This document shows positions 16,886 to 26,283 of a DNA stretch of 37,550 nucleotides, piece by piece. Origin of the DNA: a virus. Within the stretch, counting starts at the first letter, position 1, and each line of letters opens with the position of its first letter. A program made the translations under genes and the position numbers. The notes under the pieces are model-generated. The model had not been told where the DNA came from and did not search any database. It saw nothing but the letters and a program-made list of their open reading frames with translations. Location: the IMG/VR virus record IMGVR_UViG_3300044641_005274, positions 1-37,550 of that record, one strand, 5' to 3'.

Positions 16886-18211
16886 ATGTTCTATATTGTA
16901 GAAACAGATGAGCAAATACAATTGCTTAAAAATTTAGGTAGGAAAGGAGGGTATGTTGAGGTCATTTCTTCAAATGACAATTATCATCCACTTCTTACAT
17001 CTACAGTAGCAGTTTACTTACGACCTTTGGACTACCATGAGGGATTTATTATTCCAATAAATCATGATGAGGGACTTAATGTTTCAAAAGATCGTGTCTA
17101 CGACATCTTAAAACAATACACAACACTTTATACTTTAGATAAGAAACAGTTGATGTATCACTTTGTACTACCTTCTGTTATAGATCTTTCTCTACTTTAT
17201 TCAATGACTCATTACAATAGGTTGGAACTTGCAAGATCAAATTCAACTTGTAATTGGTATTATAATCGTTTCTACCAATTTAAACAAATAAATGCTATTA
17301 TTCCAATATCAAAGTTGTTTGAAAAATGTGAGGATAATTATAATACGGTACATCGTATATTGCAATATGAAATACCAAATGGATTTGACTTTTACAACAA
17401 AACAGCAACGTCGGTTTTCTTTATGATTGAAAGAGCTGGTTTAAGAATAATTCACGAACAATTTTTACAACTTTTTAAACCAAATAATGAATCCTACAGT
17501 ATCGAAGATAATATTGTTTATACATCGTATAATTTATATAACAATACATCTCGTCCAACAAATGCTTTTAATTCTATAAACTTCGCAGCAATACCAAAAG
17601 CTCCTGAGTTTAGAAAAACAATCATACCTCAGAATGATGTATTCGTAGAGATGGACTTTGATGGGTACCATTTGAGATTATTATGCGAACAAATAGGGTA
17701 CCCACTCACAGATGAATCTGCACACGTCCAATTAGCAAGACTTTACTTTGGAAAGGATGAAATAGCTGAAGACGAGTACGCAAAAGCAAAACAAATTAAC
17801 TTCCATGCAATCTATGGAAAGATTCCACCTGAGTATGCTTTTTTAGATGTATTTACTAAGATAGATGATTATATCAAAATGCTTTGGAAACAATTTAACG
17901 AAATAGGATACGTAGAGGATCCAATCTCAGGTAAAAGATTTACCAATGAACTAAAAGAAATGCATCCACAAAAGCTAATGAACTATATGATGCAGAGCTT
18001 GGAAACCTCAAGAAATATTCTTATATTAAAAGATGTGCTTATGTTTCTTCAAGATAAAAAAAGCAAACTAGCACTTTATACTTATGATGCTTTTGTATTT
18101 GATTTTGATAAGTCGGATGGCAAAGAGACATTAGAATCTTTAGAAAAAATAATGAACCAAGGAGGAAAGTATCCTATCAAGTTCAAATACAGTAACAATT
18201 TAGTTTTGTAA
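16886..18211 (+). CDS. Short family-A DNA polymerase
   Basis: A 441-residue protein with a Pol I-type palm. Residues 222-238 carry SRPTNAFNSINFAAIPK, matching the R-(x)-N-x-Q-x-IP loop before motif A. Motif A is EMDFDGYHLRL (catalytic Asp257; the usual Glu of DYSQIELR is His262). Motif B is KAKQINFHAIYG (Lys302, Phe306, Tyr310). Motif C is LYTYDAFVFDF, where the usual HDE becomes YDA but Asp401 is kept. Residues 1-150 occupy the place of a 3'-5' exonuclease but show no DxE motif. It is shorter than Klenow-type enzymes (about 600). It heads the replication block, so it may be the replicative polymerase instead of a T4 family-B gp43. Confidence 0.8.
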   Translation: MFYIVETDEQIQLLKNLGRKGGYVEVISSNDNYHPLLTSTVAVYLRPLDYHEGFIIPINHDEGLNVSKDRVYDILKQYTTLYTLDKKQLMYHFVLPSVIDLSLLYSMTHYNRLELARSNSTCNWYYNRFYQFKQINAIIPISKLFEKCEDNYNTVHRILQYEIPNGFDFYNKTATSVFFMIERAGLRIIHEQFLQLFKPNNESYSIEDNIVYTSYNLYNNTSRPTNAFNSINFAAIPKAPEFRKTIIPQNDVFVEMDFDGYHLRLLCEQIGYPLTDESAHVQLARLYFGKDEIAEDEYAKAKQINFHAIYGKIPPEYAFLDVFTKIDDYIKMLWKQFNEIGYVEDPISGKRFTNELKEMHPQKLMNYMMQSLETSRNILILKDVLMFLQDKKSKLALYTYDAFVFDFDKSDGKETLESLEKIMNQGGKYPIKFKYSNNLVL

Positions 18212-18221
18212 AACAAAAACA

Positions 18222-18230
18222 TATTTATAA
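18222..18230 (+). promoter_or_regulatory. TATTTATAA box abutting the start codon
   Basis: TATTTATAA immediately precedes the ATG at 18231. If it is a late-type box, transcription would begin inside the gene or leave no leader, so it may be a chance AT-rich match. Confidence 0.25.
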
Positions 18231-18686
18231 ATGATACACAATGATGTAGCGCCAACAATGTTCGATTATGATATCGAATATAATTTCAATGCAGCCGACA
18301 TGAGCAACAAGTTATTTTGTACCTTCTCTTCAGAACAACAACTAGACGGGATTTTAAGTACAATACAAACTAAATACAAGATCATTTATAACAAAATTTT
18401 CGTTCTCTATTCAAAGAGCCAAGATGAATATATCTGTACCTATAACGTAGAATTTGGAAATGTTTCTAATTTCTTAGAAAATACTATTCTAGTTCATAGA
18501 AAAAAAGAATCAAATACCCTTTATACAATCAATTCTTTAAATCGTCTAATTGAATCTCTAAATGGAGGAGTATTGGATACAAGTTTTAAAGTAGATTGGA
18601 ATGACTACCAAAACTGTATCCTACTAACAAAAGGTGCAGAACTAAAAAGAGTCAACACAAAATTGTTTAGAATAATAGAATTATAG
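18231..18686 (+). CDS. Unknown protein of the replication block
   Basis: A 151-residue protein with no Cys motif, membrane span or recognised domain. It contains a mixed alpha/beta pattern (KYKIIYNKIFVLYSKSQ, then TLYTINSLNRLIES) and the phrase GGVLDTSFKVDWNDYQN near the C-terminus. Its place between polymerase and SSB is where T4-like phages often hold a translational repressor or other replication accessory factor, but no RegA similarity was convincing. Function unknown. Confidence 0.65.
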   Translation: MIHNDVAPTMFDYDIEYNFNAADMSNKLFCTFSSEQQLDGILSTIQTKYKIIYNKIFVLYSKSQDEYICTYNVEFGNVSNFLENTILVHRKKESNTLYTINSLNRLIESLNGGVLDTSFKVDWNDYQNCILLTKGAELKRVNTKLFRIIEL

Positions 18687-18717
18687 TTGGAATACTAAAA
18701 TATTCTTTGTATATTAT
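18687..18717 (+). promoter_or_regulatory. Promoter TTG-N20-TATATTAT
   Basis: TTG at 18687-18689, 20 nt, TATATTAT at 18710-18717. The spacer contains a small hairpin (GAATA/TATTC). It drives the SSB gene at 18753 and probably the following recombination genes. Confidence 0.6.
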
Positions 18718-18752
18718 ATAAATAAAAGTTTTAATTAAAAATTAGTTACACT

Positions 18753-19592
18753 ATGGATTTAAACGCTATCAAGAATAAGCTAGCAGCTTTAAACAGCACC
18801 GGAAATCAAGACCGTGAAAAAGTTGACTTCGATAAGATTTATTGGAGACCAGCAAACGGAAAATCAACAATTCGTATCGTTCCTTCAGCATTTAACGCTG
18901 CAGACCCTTTTACAGAATTGAAACTACACTACAACATAGGTAAGTTTCCTATGATGTCATTGTCGAATTACGGCAAACAAGACCCAATCGAAGAATTTGT
19001 AAAAGAATTAAGAAAGACTTCTGATAAAGACAACTGGTCATTATCTGGAAAGTTATCTCCTAAGTCAAGATTCTTTGCTCCTGTTATTGTAAGAGGTGAA
19101 GAAGAAAAGGGAGTTCGTCTTTGGTCATTCGGTATTAACATCTACAAAGCATTATTAGCTTTAGCAGAGGATGAAGATATTGGAGACTTTACAGATGTAA
19201 TGAGTGGATGGGATATGGTTGTTGAAACTACACCAGCAGCAGGACCAGGTCAATTCCCAGCTACGACAGTTCGTATCAAACCAAAGCAAACAGTATTGTC
19301 AGAAGATGACAGTAAAGTAAACTCTTGGTTAAAGGATCAACCTAATGCGTTAGAAGTACAAACTCAGTACGACTATGAGTTCATCAAAAAGAAATTACAA
19401 GAGTACTTGAATCCAGGAGAAGAAGTTGCAACACCACCAGCAACTCCAACAGAATCAATTGCACCTGCAACAGCAGCAGTTGAAACTGACTTGTCAGCAA
19501 CTTTAGGAAATCATGCAACTGATTTTACTTTAGAAACTGCCGCAGCAGGAAACAAGAGCACAGTAAACAAATTTGATGATCTATTCAACTAA
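18753..19592 (+). CDS. Single-stranded DNA-binding protein (T4 gp32-like)
   Basis: A 279-residue gp32-type SSB. The N-terminus MDLNAIKNKLAAL resembles the cooperative-binding arm, the core has KIYWRPANGKSTIRIVPS and FPMMSLSNYGK typical of T4-like gp32 oligonucleotide-binding folds, and the protein ends with an Ala/Thr-rich linker and the acidic tip KFDDLFN that recruits partners. The protein has no Cys, so the zinc site of T4 gp32 is absent. It lies directly before the UvsX-like gene (2-nt gap), as expected for joint action in replication and recombination. Confidence 0.88.
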   Translation: MDLNAIKNKLAALNSTGNQDREKVDFDKIYWRPANGKSTIRIVPSAFNAADPFTELKLHYNIGKFPMMSLSNYGKQDPIEEFVKELRKTSDKDNWSLSGKLSPKSRFFAPVIVRGEEEKGVRLWSFGINIYKALLALAEDEDIGDFTDVMSGWDMVVETTPAAGPGQFPATTVRIKPKQTVLSEDDSKVNSWLKDQPNALEVQTQYDYEFIKKKLQEYLNPGEEVATPPATPTESIAPATAAVETDLSATLGNHATDFTLETAAAGNKSTVNKFDDLFN

Positions 19593-19594
19593 GA

Positions 19595-20665
19595 ATGGCA
19601 AAAACAAAACCACAAACCGCTAGCGAAATAATCAAAGGCGGTTTTAGTTTGGACAACTTTAAAAAGAACAAAGGCTTTTCTAACACTTCAGTAAAGTTCA
19701 AGAGTCAAGATTGGATTAAAGTTTCGGATGCATTTACAGAAGTAACTTCTCTCAAAGGAATTCCTATGGGGCATATTACACTTCTAAGAGGGCATTCGGA
19801 TACAGGAAAGACAACCCTACTACTAGAAGCAGCAGTCCAAGCACAGAAAAAACAAATTCTTCCAGTATTCATTATTACTGAGATGAAATGGTCATGGCCA
19901 CATGCTCAAATGATGGGTCTTGAAGTTGAAGAAGTTGTTGATCCAGAAACAGGAGAAATAACTGACTATAAAGGATTCTTCTTATATGCAGATAGAGGAA
20001 CTTTAAATACAATAGAAGATGTAGCAGTTTACATCTTAGACTTAATTGACGAACAAAAGAAAGGAAATCTTCCTTACGATTTATGCTTCTTCTGGGATTC
20101 AGTAGGATCTGTTCCATGTGACTTATCTGTTAGATCAAATAAGAACAACAACGAATGGAATGCTGGAGCAATGTCAACTCAATTTGGAAATAACGTAAAT
20201 CAAAAGATTATGTTATCAAGAAAAGAAGCAAGCAAGTATACTAATACGTTAGTAGCAATTAATAAAGTTTGGACTGCAAAACCTGAACATCCAATGGGAC
20301 AACCTCGTTTGGAAAATAAAGGAGGAAAAACAATGTGGTATGACTCAACTGTGATCATCACTTTTGGAAACATCACAAACTCAGGAACAAGTAAAATTAA
20401 AGCTGTTAACAAAGGTAAAGAATTTGAATTTGCCAAAAGAACCAAAGTTCAGATAGAGAAGAATCATATCGATGGTATCCAATCAAGAGGAGCAATCATT
20501 ATGACTAGTCATGGATTTATTGCAGACGATAAGAAAGCAATTGATACATATAAAGATACTCATAAAGGATCTTGGGCTAACACTTTAGGATCTACAGACT
20601 TTACTGTAATGGTAGAGGCAGACGTAGAAGAGGATACAACTAACCTAGAAGCACTAGATGATTAA
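19595..20665 (+). CDS. uvsX: UvsX-like RecA-family recombinase
   Basis: A 356-residue strand-exchange ATPase. The Walker A motif GHSDTGKTT is at 66-74, followed by VFIITEMKWSWPHAQ with the expected catalytic Glu, Walker B at LCFFWDSVGSVP and a loop region NNEWNAGAMS, then NKVWTAKPEHPMG and KTMWYDSTVIITFG typical of T4-type UvsX. The C-terminus is acidic. It forms filaments on ssDNA coated by the gp32-like protein and promotes recombination-dependent replication. Its last 8 nt overlap the exonuclease start (ATGATTAA). Confidence 0.92.
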   Translation: MAKTKPQTASEIIKGGFSLDNFKKNKGFSNTSVKFKSQDWIKVSDAFTEVTSLKGIPMGHITLLRGHSDTGKTTLLLEAAVQAQKKQILPVFIITEMKWSWPHAQMMGLEVEEVVDPETGEITDYKGFFLYADRGTLNTIEDVAVYILDLIDEQKKGNLPYDLCFFWDSVGSVPCDLSVRSNKNNNEWNAGAMSTQFGNNVNQKIMLSRKEASKYTNTLVAINKVWTAKPEHPMGQPRLENKGGKTMWYDSTVIITFGNITNSGTSKIKAVNKGKEFEFAKRTKVQIEKNHIDGIQSRGAIIMTSHGFIADDKKAIDTYKDTHKGSWANTLGSTDFTVMVEADVEEDTTNLEALDD

Positions 20666-21680
20666 TTATTTAGACATCCTAAATAAAATTGAACAAAAGC
20701 CAGATAGAAAACTAAACGACCATGTTTTAATTGTGGATAGCATGAATACCTTCATAAGGTCCTTTGCAATGTTACAATCTATGAATCCACAAGGCCACCA
20801 CACAGGTGGTCTCGTTGGCTTCTTGAGGTCCTTAGGGTTCCTAACTAGAACAATTGATCCAACTAGAGTTATTTGTGTATTCGATGGACAGGCATCCTCA
20901 TCAAGTAGGAAGAGCATCAATCCAGAATACAAAGCCACTAGGAACATTAAAAGGATTACCAATTGGGAATTGTTTGATGATAAAGAAGATGAGTTCGCTT
21001 CAATGACTATGCAAATGCATAGATTGGTTGAGTACTTACAATGCTTACCGGTTACTCTAATATCAATAGATAAAGTAGAGGCAGATGATACGATTTCATA
21101 TTTAGCACAAAAGTTTGCAGCTAATAATAAAAAGGTAACAATTGTTTCTTCTGATAAAGATTTTCTACAGATAGTAGATGAAAACATTGAAGTTTATTCA
21201 CCTATTAAGAAAAAAACATATCAAAAAAAAGATATACAACAAGAAATAGGACTGATTCCTGAGAATTATTTAATAATGAAGGCATTATTAGGTGACAACT
21301 CAGACAACCTTTCAGGGATAAAAGGATTGGGACCTAAAACATTATTGAAAGAGTTTCCACAGTTAATTAATAAACCTGGAGTAACACTAAAAGATATTTA
21401 CGATATTTGTGAACAAAAGTTGCAAACTAAGAAAATATTCGCTAGTATTATATATGACTGGGACAAAGTAAAAACTAATTGGGAATTAATGAATTTATCC
21501 GAGCCAAGGTTGGGAGATTACGAAATTTTTCATATATTAGAAAAGATAAAAGAGCCAACTCCAAATTTACAAGCAGTTACTTTTTTAAGCATGTTAGAGT
21601 TAGATCAGATCGAAGCTCTAAACAAAAACGTTGAAGGATGGCTTGAAACATTCAGACCGCTTTCAACATATAAAAAATAA
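20658..21680 (+). CDS. 5'-3' exonuclease/RNase H (FEN family)
   Basis: A 340-residue flap-endonuclease-family nuclease comparable with T4 RNase H. Metal-site motifs are visible in order: LIVDSMNTFIR, CVFDGQASSSSRK, the basic arch with RKSINPEYKATRN, VEADDTISYLA, IVSSDKDFLQIV and the helix-hairpin-helix-like DNSDNLSGIKGLGPKT. It would remove RNA primers and flaps during lagging-strand synthesis. The start overlaps the end of uvsX by 8 nt, so the two are translationally coupled. Confidence 0.92.
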   Translation: MINYLDILNKIEQKPDRKLNDHVLIVDSMNTFIRSFAMLQSMNPQGHHTGGLVGFLRSLGFLTRTIDPTRVICVFDGQASSSSRKSINPEYKATRNIKRITNWELFDDKEDEFASMTMQMHRLVEYLQCLPVTLISIDKVEADDTISYLAQKFAANNKKVTIVSSDKDFLQIVDENIEVYSPIKKKTYQKKDIQQEIGLIPENYLIMKALLGDNSDNLSGIKGLGPKTLLKEFPQLINKPGVTLKDIYDICEQKLQTKKIFASIIYDWDKVKTNWELMNLSEPRLGDYEIFHILEKIKEPTPNLQAVTFLSMLELDQIEALNKNVEGWLETFRPLSTYKK

Positions 21681-21700
21681 GTTATAATAAAATAAGTTAC

Positions 21701-23053
21701 ATGACATCACTAGCGAAATTATCTTCTTACGGAAAAGGATTCCAATTAAAAGTATTGGGAGCATTATTGACAGACAAAAAATTCCTACTCAACACAAGGG
21801 ATTTATTACGACCAGATTATTTTGATTCAGATGCTCACAGATGGATTTTAGAAACTACAATCAAGTACTACGACAAGTACCATACTACAATTTCTTTAGA
21901 AGCATTAAAAATAGAATTACAAAAAGTAGAGAATGATATTCTGCAAGTAGCAGTTAAATCAGAATTGAGAAATTGTTACGAAGCAACTCAAGAAGATTTA
22001 GCATATGTAGTGGAAGAGTTTACAACGTTTGCTAAAAACCAAGAACTTAAAGCAGCATTACTAAGCTCAGCAGATCTTTTGAACCAAGGAGACTTTGATG
22101 GAATCAGAGGAGTGATTGAAAAGGCTATGAGAGCTGGTATGGATAAGAACATGGGTCACGAATACAACAAAGATGTTGAAAGTCGTTACAGAGAAAACTA
22201 CAGACCTACTATTCCATCACCTTGGCCAATTCTTAATGAAACTATCGGAGGAGGATTTGGTCCTGGAGATTTAGCAATCATATTTGGTAATCCTGGAGGA
22301 GGAAAGTCTTGGACGATGGTTGCAATAGCAGCACATGCAGTACTATTAGGTTACAATGTAAATTACTATACATTAGAACTTGGAGAGGATTATGTAGGAA
22401 AAAGATTCGACTGCTACTTCACAGGTTACGGAATTGAAGAAGTGAACAAACACAGAGGTGAAGTTGAAAAGATTGTAGGTAAATTGAAAGGAAAACTTAT
22501 TGTAAAAGAATATCCACCAAAAGGAGCCTCAGTAAGTACAATTAAAGGACATATCCAAAAATGTATGGATGTTGATCACAAACCTGATATGATTATTATT
22601 GATTACGTTGATTATTTGAAAGCACCTTCAAAATCTCGTTTCACAGAAAGAAAGGATGAAATCGATGACGTATTCATTGCAACAAAAGGATTGGCTAAGG
22701 AACTTCAAATACCTATCCTGACACCATCTCAAGTTAATAGAATGGGAGCAAAGGACTCAGTTATCGAAGGAGATAAAGCAGCAGGGTCGTATGACAAGAT
22801 GATGGTTGCCGATGTATGTTTATCTTTATCAAGAATGAAAGAAGATAAGGTTTTAGGAACAGGACGTATCCACGTAATGAAAAATAGATACGGAATGGAC
22901 GGTATGACTTGGGATGCTAAGGTCGATACAAACAATGGACATATTGAAATTCTAGGAAATATGTTACCAACTGAATCAGGTGATAGACCTAGAGGAAATT
23001 TTAAAGAAATCGCGAATAAGTTCTTTGAATTGGAGACTCAAGTTCCAATCTAA
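21701..23053 (+). CDS. Replicative DnaB-type helicase (T4 gp41-like)
   Basis: A 450-residue hexameric helicase. The N-terminal 150 residues are helical like the DnaB N-domain; the RecA-like core has GPGDLAIIFGNPGGGKSW (Walker A about 196-203), VNYYTLELGEDYVGKR, Walker B DMIIIDYVDYLKAP, and ILTPSQVNRMGAKDS with the H3-type Gln, then an arginine-finger-like GRIHVMKNRYGMDGMT. It unwinds the fork for the polymerase. A short TTATAATAAAA box lies at 21682-21692 in the gap upstream. No primase gene is seen in the window. Confidence 0.92.
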   Translation: MTSLAKLSSYGKGFQLKVLGALLTDKKFLLNTRDLLRPDYFDSDAHRWILETTIKYYDKYHTTISLEALKIELQKVENDILQVAVKSELRNCYEATQEDLAYVVEEFTTFAKNQELKAALLSSADLLNQGDFDGIRGVIEKAMRAGMDKNMGHEYNKDVESRYRENYRPTIPSPWPILNETIGGGFGPGDLAIIFGNPGGGKSWTMVAIAAHAVLLGYNVNYYTLELGEDYVGKRFDCYFTGYGIEEVNKHRGEVEKIVGKLKGKLIVKEYPPKGASVSTIKGHIQKCMDVDHKPDMIIIDYVDYLKAPSKSRFTERKDEIDDVFIATKGLAKELQIPILTPSQVNRMGAKDSVIEGDKAAGSYDKMMVADVCLSLSRMKEDKVLGTGRIHVMKNRYGMDGMTWDAKVDTNNGHIEILGNMLPTESGDRPRGNFKEIANKFFELETQVPI

Positions 23054-23106
23054 AATGCTATTTATTCTTACAGTCCTAATTTATAACAAATAATAAAAAA
23101 ACCAAT

Positions 23107-24084
23107 ATGAGTTTAAAAGATGAACGCATAGTTTACAAGCCCTTTGAATACCCACAAGCACACGATTACTGGCTGAAAGCCCACCAAGCTCACTGGCTAC
23201 ATACAGAAGTTCCAATGTCACAAGACGTATCAGATTGGAATTCAAACCTAAAACCTCATGAAAAAAATGTTATAGGAGGAATCTTAAAAGGATTTGCACA
23301 AACAGAAACAGTTGTAAATGATTATTGGACGTCTTTAGTAACAAAATGGTTTAGAAAACCTGAAGTTATTATGATGGCAGTTACCTTTGGAGCGTTTGAA
23401 ACTATCCATGCTGAAGCCTATGCTTTGTTAAATGAACAATTAGGATTGGATAACTTTGCAGAATTTTTAGAAGACGAATCAACTGCAGCTAAAATTCAGT
23501 CTCTAATGGATGTTAGAGATGGAAACAACGGAGAAACAGATTGGCATGAAGCAGCAAGATCACTAGCAATCTTCTCAGCATTTACTGAAGGAGTAAATCT
23601 ATTCTCTTCTTTTGCAGTATTGTTATCATTTAAAATGAGAAACAAACTAAAAGGAGTAGGACAGATAGTTGAGTGGTCTGTAAGAGATGAATCACTTCAC
23701 TCAGAGGCAGGTTGTTGGCTATTCAGACAGTTAATGGAAGAATACCCAGAACTAAAAACAGAAAGACTTATTAATGATATTAGAGAAGCAGCAACACTTG
23801 CTCTTCAACTAGAATTCAATTTTATCGATAAGATATTTGAAATGGGAGATTTAGAAAATTTATCTAAGGATGAATTAAAAAACTTTATCAAACACAGAGT
23901 AAATACTAAGATGGGAGATTTAGGATTGAAACCTTTAATACCTTCAGATCAAATCGATAAAGGAGCTTTGAAACAAATGTTATGGTTTGATGCTGTAGTA
24001 GCAGGAAAACAACACACAGACTTCTTTGCAAATAGAGTAACAAATTATGCCAAAGGGCATATGGATTGGGACAACGCATTTTAA
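23107..24084 (+). CDS. nrdB: Ribonucleotide reductase small subunit, class I
   Basis: A 325-residue beta subunit that holds the di-metal cofactor and radical. Ligands can be placed: Glu68 (probable first ligand), Glu98-x-x-His101 in FETIHAEAY, Glu161 in FTEGVNLF, and Glu195-x-x-His198 in RDESLHSEAG. Tyr105 stands four residues after His101, the position of the radical Tyr122 in E. coli NrdB, so a Tyr-radical enzyme is likely. It supplies dNTPs for phage replication with the adjacent nrdA. Confidence 0.94.
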   Translation: MSLKDERIVYKPFEYPQAHDYWLKAHQAHWLHTEVPMSQDVSDWNSNLKPHEKNVIGGILKGFAQTETVVNDYWTSLVTKWFRKPEVIMMAVTFGAFETIHAEAYALLNEQLGLDNFAEFLEDESTAAKIQSLMDVRDGNNGETDWHEAARSLAIFSAFTEGVNLFSSFAVLLSFKMRNKLKGVGQIVEWSVRDESLHSEAGCWLFRQLMEEYPELKTERLINDIREAATLALQLEFNFIDKIFEMGDLENLSKDELKNFIKHRVNTKMGDLGLKPLIPSDQIDKGALKQMLWFDAVVAGKQHTDFFANRVTNYAKGHMDWDNAF

Positions 24085-24093
24085 TTTAATTTT

Positions 24094-25803
24094 ATGGGAG
24101 TAGATTACAGTACCTGGAAACCAGGTGTAGATTATCCAGACTGGATGAACGAAGTATCTTTGGCAACAATTTCAAATGGTTATTTATTACCTGATGAAAA
24201 TCCAAAGAAAGCATACAGAAGAGTTGCTGATGCAGTAGCTAAAAGATTAGATCGTCCTGATCTAGCAAATAAGTTTTTTAAGTACATGTGGAAAGGTTGG
24301 TTAAATTTAGCTTCACCTGTACTATCAAATACTGGAACTGACAAAGGATTGCCAATCTCGTGTTTTGGTATAGATACTCCTGATTCGATCAGAGGTATAG
24401 GATTAACCAATGCAGAACTAATGAGACTTACCTCTTTAGGAGGAGGAGTAGGAATTGGACTTGGAAGAGTAAGAGGTAGAGGAGTAAAGATTGGAAATGG
24501 AGAAACAGGACAGTCAGAGGGAATTGTGCCTTGGGCTAAAATATTTGACTCAACTATCATTGCTACAAATCAAGGATCAGTTCGTAGAGGAGCAGCATCT
24601 GTAAATTTAGATATTAATCATATTGACATAAAAGAATTTCTACGTATTAGAAGACCTCAAGGAGATCCAAACCGTCAGTGTTTGAATTTACACCAATGTG
24701 TTTCTATTGACGATAAGTTTATGAAAAAATTAGAACACAGAGATCCACAAGCAATGGAACTATGGGTTGAGATTTTAAAGTCAAGAGTTGAAACAGGAGA
24801 GCCTTACCTTATGTTTAAGGATAATGTCAACAATGCTAACCCACCAGCATATATAAAAAACAACTTAGACGTAACAATGACAAACATCTGCTCAGAGATT
24901 GCTTTACATACTGATGAGGAGCATTCATTTGTTTGTTGTTTATCTTCTCTGAACTTAACAAGATACGACGAATGGAAAGATACTGATTTAGTTGAGACAG
25001 CAATTTATTTCTTAGATGGAGTACTAGAAGAATTCTTAATTAAAACAAACGGAAAAGAATCTATGATTAGATCTCACCGTTCTGCTAAAAAAGGAAGAGC
25101 ATTAGGATTAGGAGTTTTAGGATGGCATTCATTCTTACAATCAAAAGGATTACCTTTTAACTCAATTGCATCTACTTCTTGGACAAATAGAATCTTCTCT
25201 CAAATTAAAACACAAGCAGAAGCAGCTTCAAGAAAATTAGCAGAGGAATACGGAGAACCAGTTTGGTGTAAAGGAACAGGAATGAGAAATACGCACTTAA
25301 TTGCAATTGCTCCAACAGTTTCTAATTCAACAATCTCAGGAGGAGTATCAGCAGGTATTGAACCAATTCCAGCTAACGTTTATACTTTCAATTCATCTAA
25401 AGGAACTTTCATTAGAAAGAACCCAGTATTAGAAAAGTATTTAGAAGATAAAGGACATAATACAGAAGAGGTATGGCAACAGATTTTAAAAGACAGAGGA
25501 TCAATTGCAAATCTACCAGAAGATATTATGCCGTTTGACGATAAAGAAATATTCTTAACATTTGCAGAAATAAACCAATTGGCTTTAGTTGAACAAGCTT
25601 CAGTAAGACAGAAGTATGTTGACCAAGCTCAATCACTAAACTTAGCATTCGATCCAGGGGATAGTCCTAAATTTATAAACCTTGTTCACCAGACAGCTTG
25701 GAAACTTGGATTAAAAACGTTATATTATTTACGAACGGATTCTGTCATAAACGGAGATATAGGAAGTAGAACTTCTGAAGACTGTTTAAGCTGTGACGGA
25801 TAA
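24094..25803 (+). CDS. nrdA: Ribonucleotide reductase large subunit, class I
   Basis: A 569-residue catalytic subunit, shorter than the usual 750 or so because the N-terminal ATP-cone is missing; the ten-helix barrel appears complete. Key sites: Cys in LPISCFGID, NICSEIAL (Asn-x-Cys-x-Glu active-site loop), CCLSSLNL, APTVSNSTISGG, the radical-transfer pair in LYYLRT, and the C-terminal redox pair DCLSC. It starts 9 nt after nrdB. Loss of the ATP-cone suggests it lacks overall dATP inhibition (inference from the family). Confidence 0.94.
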   Translation: MGVDYSTWKPGVDYPDWMNEVSLATISNGYLLPDENPKKAYRRVADAVAKRLDRPDLANKFFKYMWKGWLNLASPVLSNTGTDKGLPISCFGIDTPDSIRGIGLTNAELMRLTSLGGGVGIGLGRVRGRGVKIGNGETGQSEGIVPWAKIFDSTIIATNQGSVRRGAASVNLDINHIDIKEFLRIRRPQGDPNRQCLNLHQCVSIDDKFMKKLEHRDPQAMELWVEILKSRVETGEPYLMFKDNVNNANPPAYIKNNLDVTMTNICSEIALHTDEEHSFVCCLSSLNLTRYDEWKDTDLVETAIYFLDGVLEEFLIKTNGKESMIRSHRSAKKGRALGLGVLGWHSFLQSKGLPFNSIASTSWTNRIFSQIKTQAEAASRKLAEEYGEPVWCKGTGMRNTHLIAIAPTVSNSTISGGVSAGIEPIPANVYTFNSSKGTFIRKNPVLEKYLEDKGHNTEEVWQQILKDRGSIANLPEDIMPFDDKEIFLTFAEINQLALVEQASVRQKYVDQAQSLNLAFDPGDSPKFINLVHQTAWKLGLKTLYYLRTDSVINGDIGSRTSEDCLSCDG

Positions 25804-25814
25804 AATTAAAAAAT

Positions 25815-26270
25815 ATGGCATTATTAATTATTTCACTATTTCTAGCAATTGTAATTTTTCTTCTAACTGTAAAACTAAGAGAGTATGTAGAAGAGGTAGC
25901 ACAATTAAGAAAACAAATTGAACAAACAGCAGCAGCTCATATAATTGAGAAAGCAAAAGTAAAAAAAGATTCCACATTTAGATCTTCAGCAGTTAACTGG
26001 GGTAAAACAATTGAGCACTTTGTACCTTTTATGACAAAGTTTCCAGTACCAGCAGAAGATGTGGTTTTCTTAGGGATGCCAATAGATTATGTAGGATTTA
26101 CTGACACAGAGAGTAAAACTAAATGCGAAGTACACTTCATTGAAGTTAAGTCAGGAAACGCAGCTTTGATGGGTAAACAGAGAAATATTAAAAAAGCAAT
26201 TCAAGAAGGAAGAGTTCACTGGCATGAAATTGCAGTGGATGGAAACCGAGCAGAGATCGTAGAAGAATAG
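25815..26270 (+). CDS. Membrane-anchored Holliday-junction-resolvase-like endonuclease
   Basis: A 151-residue protein. Residues 2-20 form a hydrophobic segment (LLIISLFLAIVIFLLTV), followed by a coiled-coil stretch and then a nuclease domain resembling Endonuc_Holl (PF10107): FRSSAVNWGKTIEHFVPF, FPVPAEDVVFLGMPIDYVGF, and HFIEVKSGNAALMGKQRNI. The D...E-x-K arrangement (PIDYVGF and IEVKSG) is a PD-(D/E)XK active site. A role in resolving recombination intermediates for packaging is likely; the membrane helix is part of the family pattern in bacteria too. It closes the replication/nucleotide block. Confidence 0.75.
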   Translation: MALLIISLFLAIVIFLLTVKLREYVEEVAQLRKQIEQTAAAHIIEKAKVKKDSTFRSSAVNWGKTIEHFVPFMTKFPVPAEDVVFLGMPIDYVGFTDTESKTKCEVHFIEVKSGNAALMGKQRNIKKAIQEGRVHWHEIAVDGNRAEIVEE

Positions 26271-26271
26271 C

Positions 26272-26280
26272 TATTTATAT
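26272..26280 (+). promoter_or_regulatory. Late-type box before lectin gene
   Basis: TATTTATAT lies 3 nt before the ATG at 26284. The close spacing would give a nearly leaderless transcript, so the assignment is tentative. Confidence 0.35.
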
Positions 26281-26283
26281 CAA

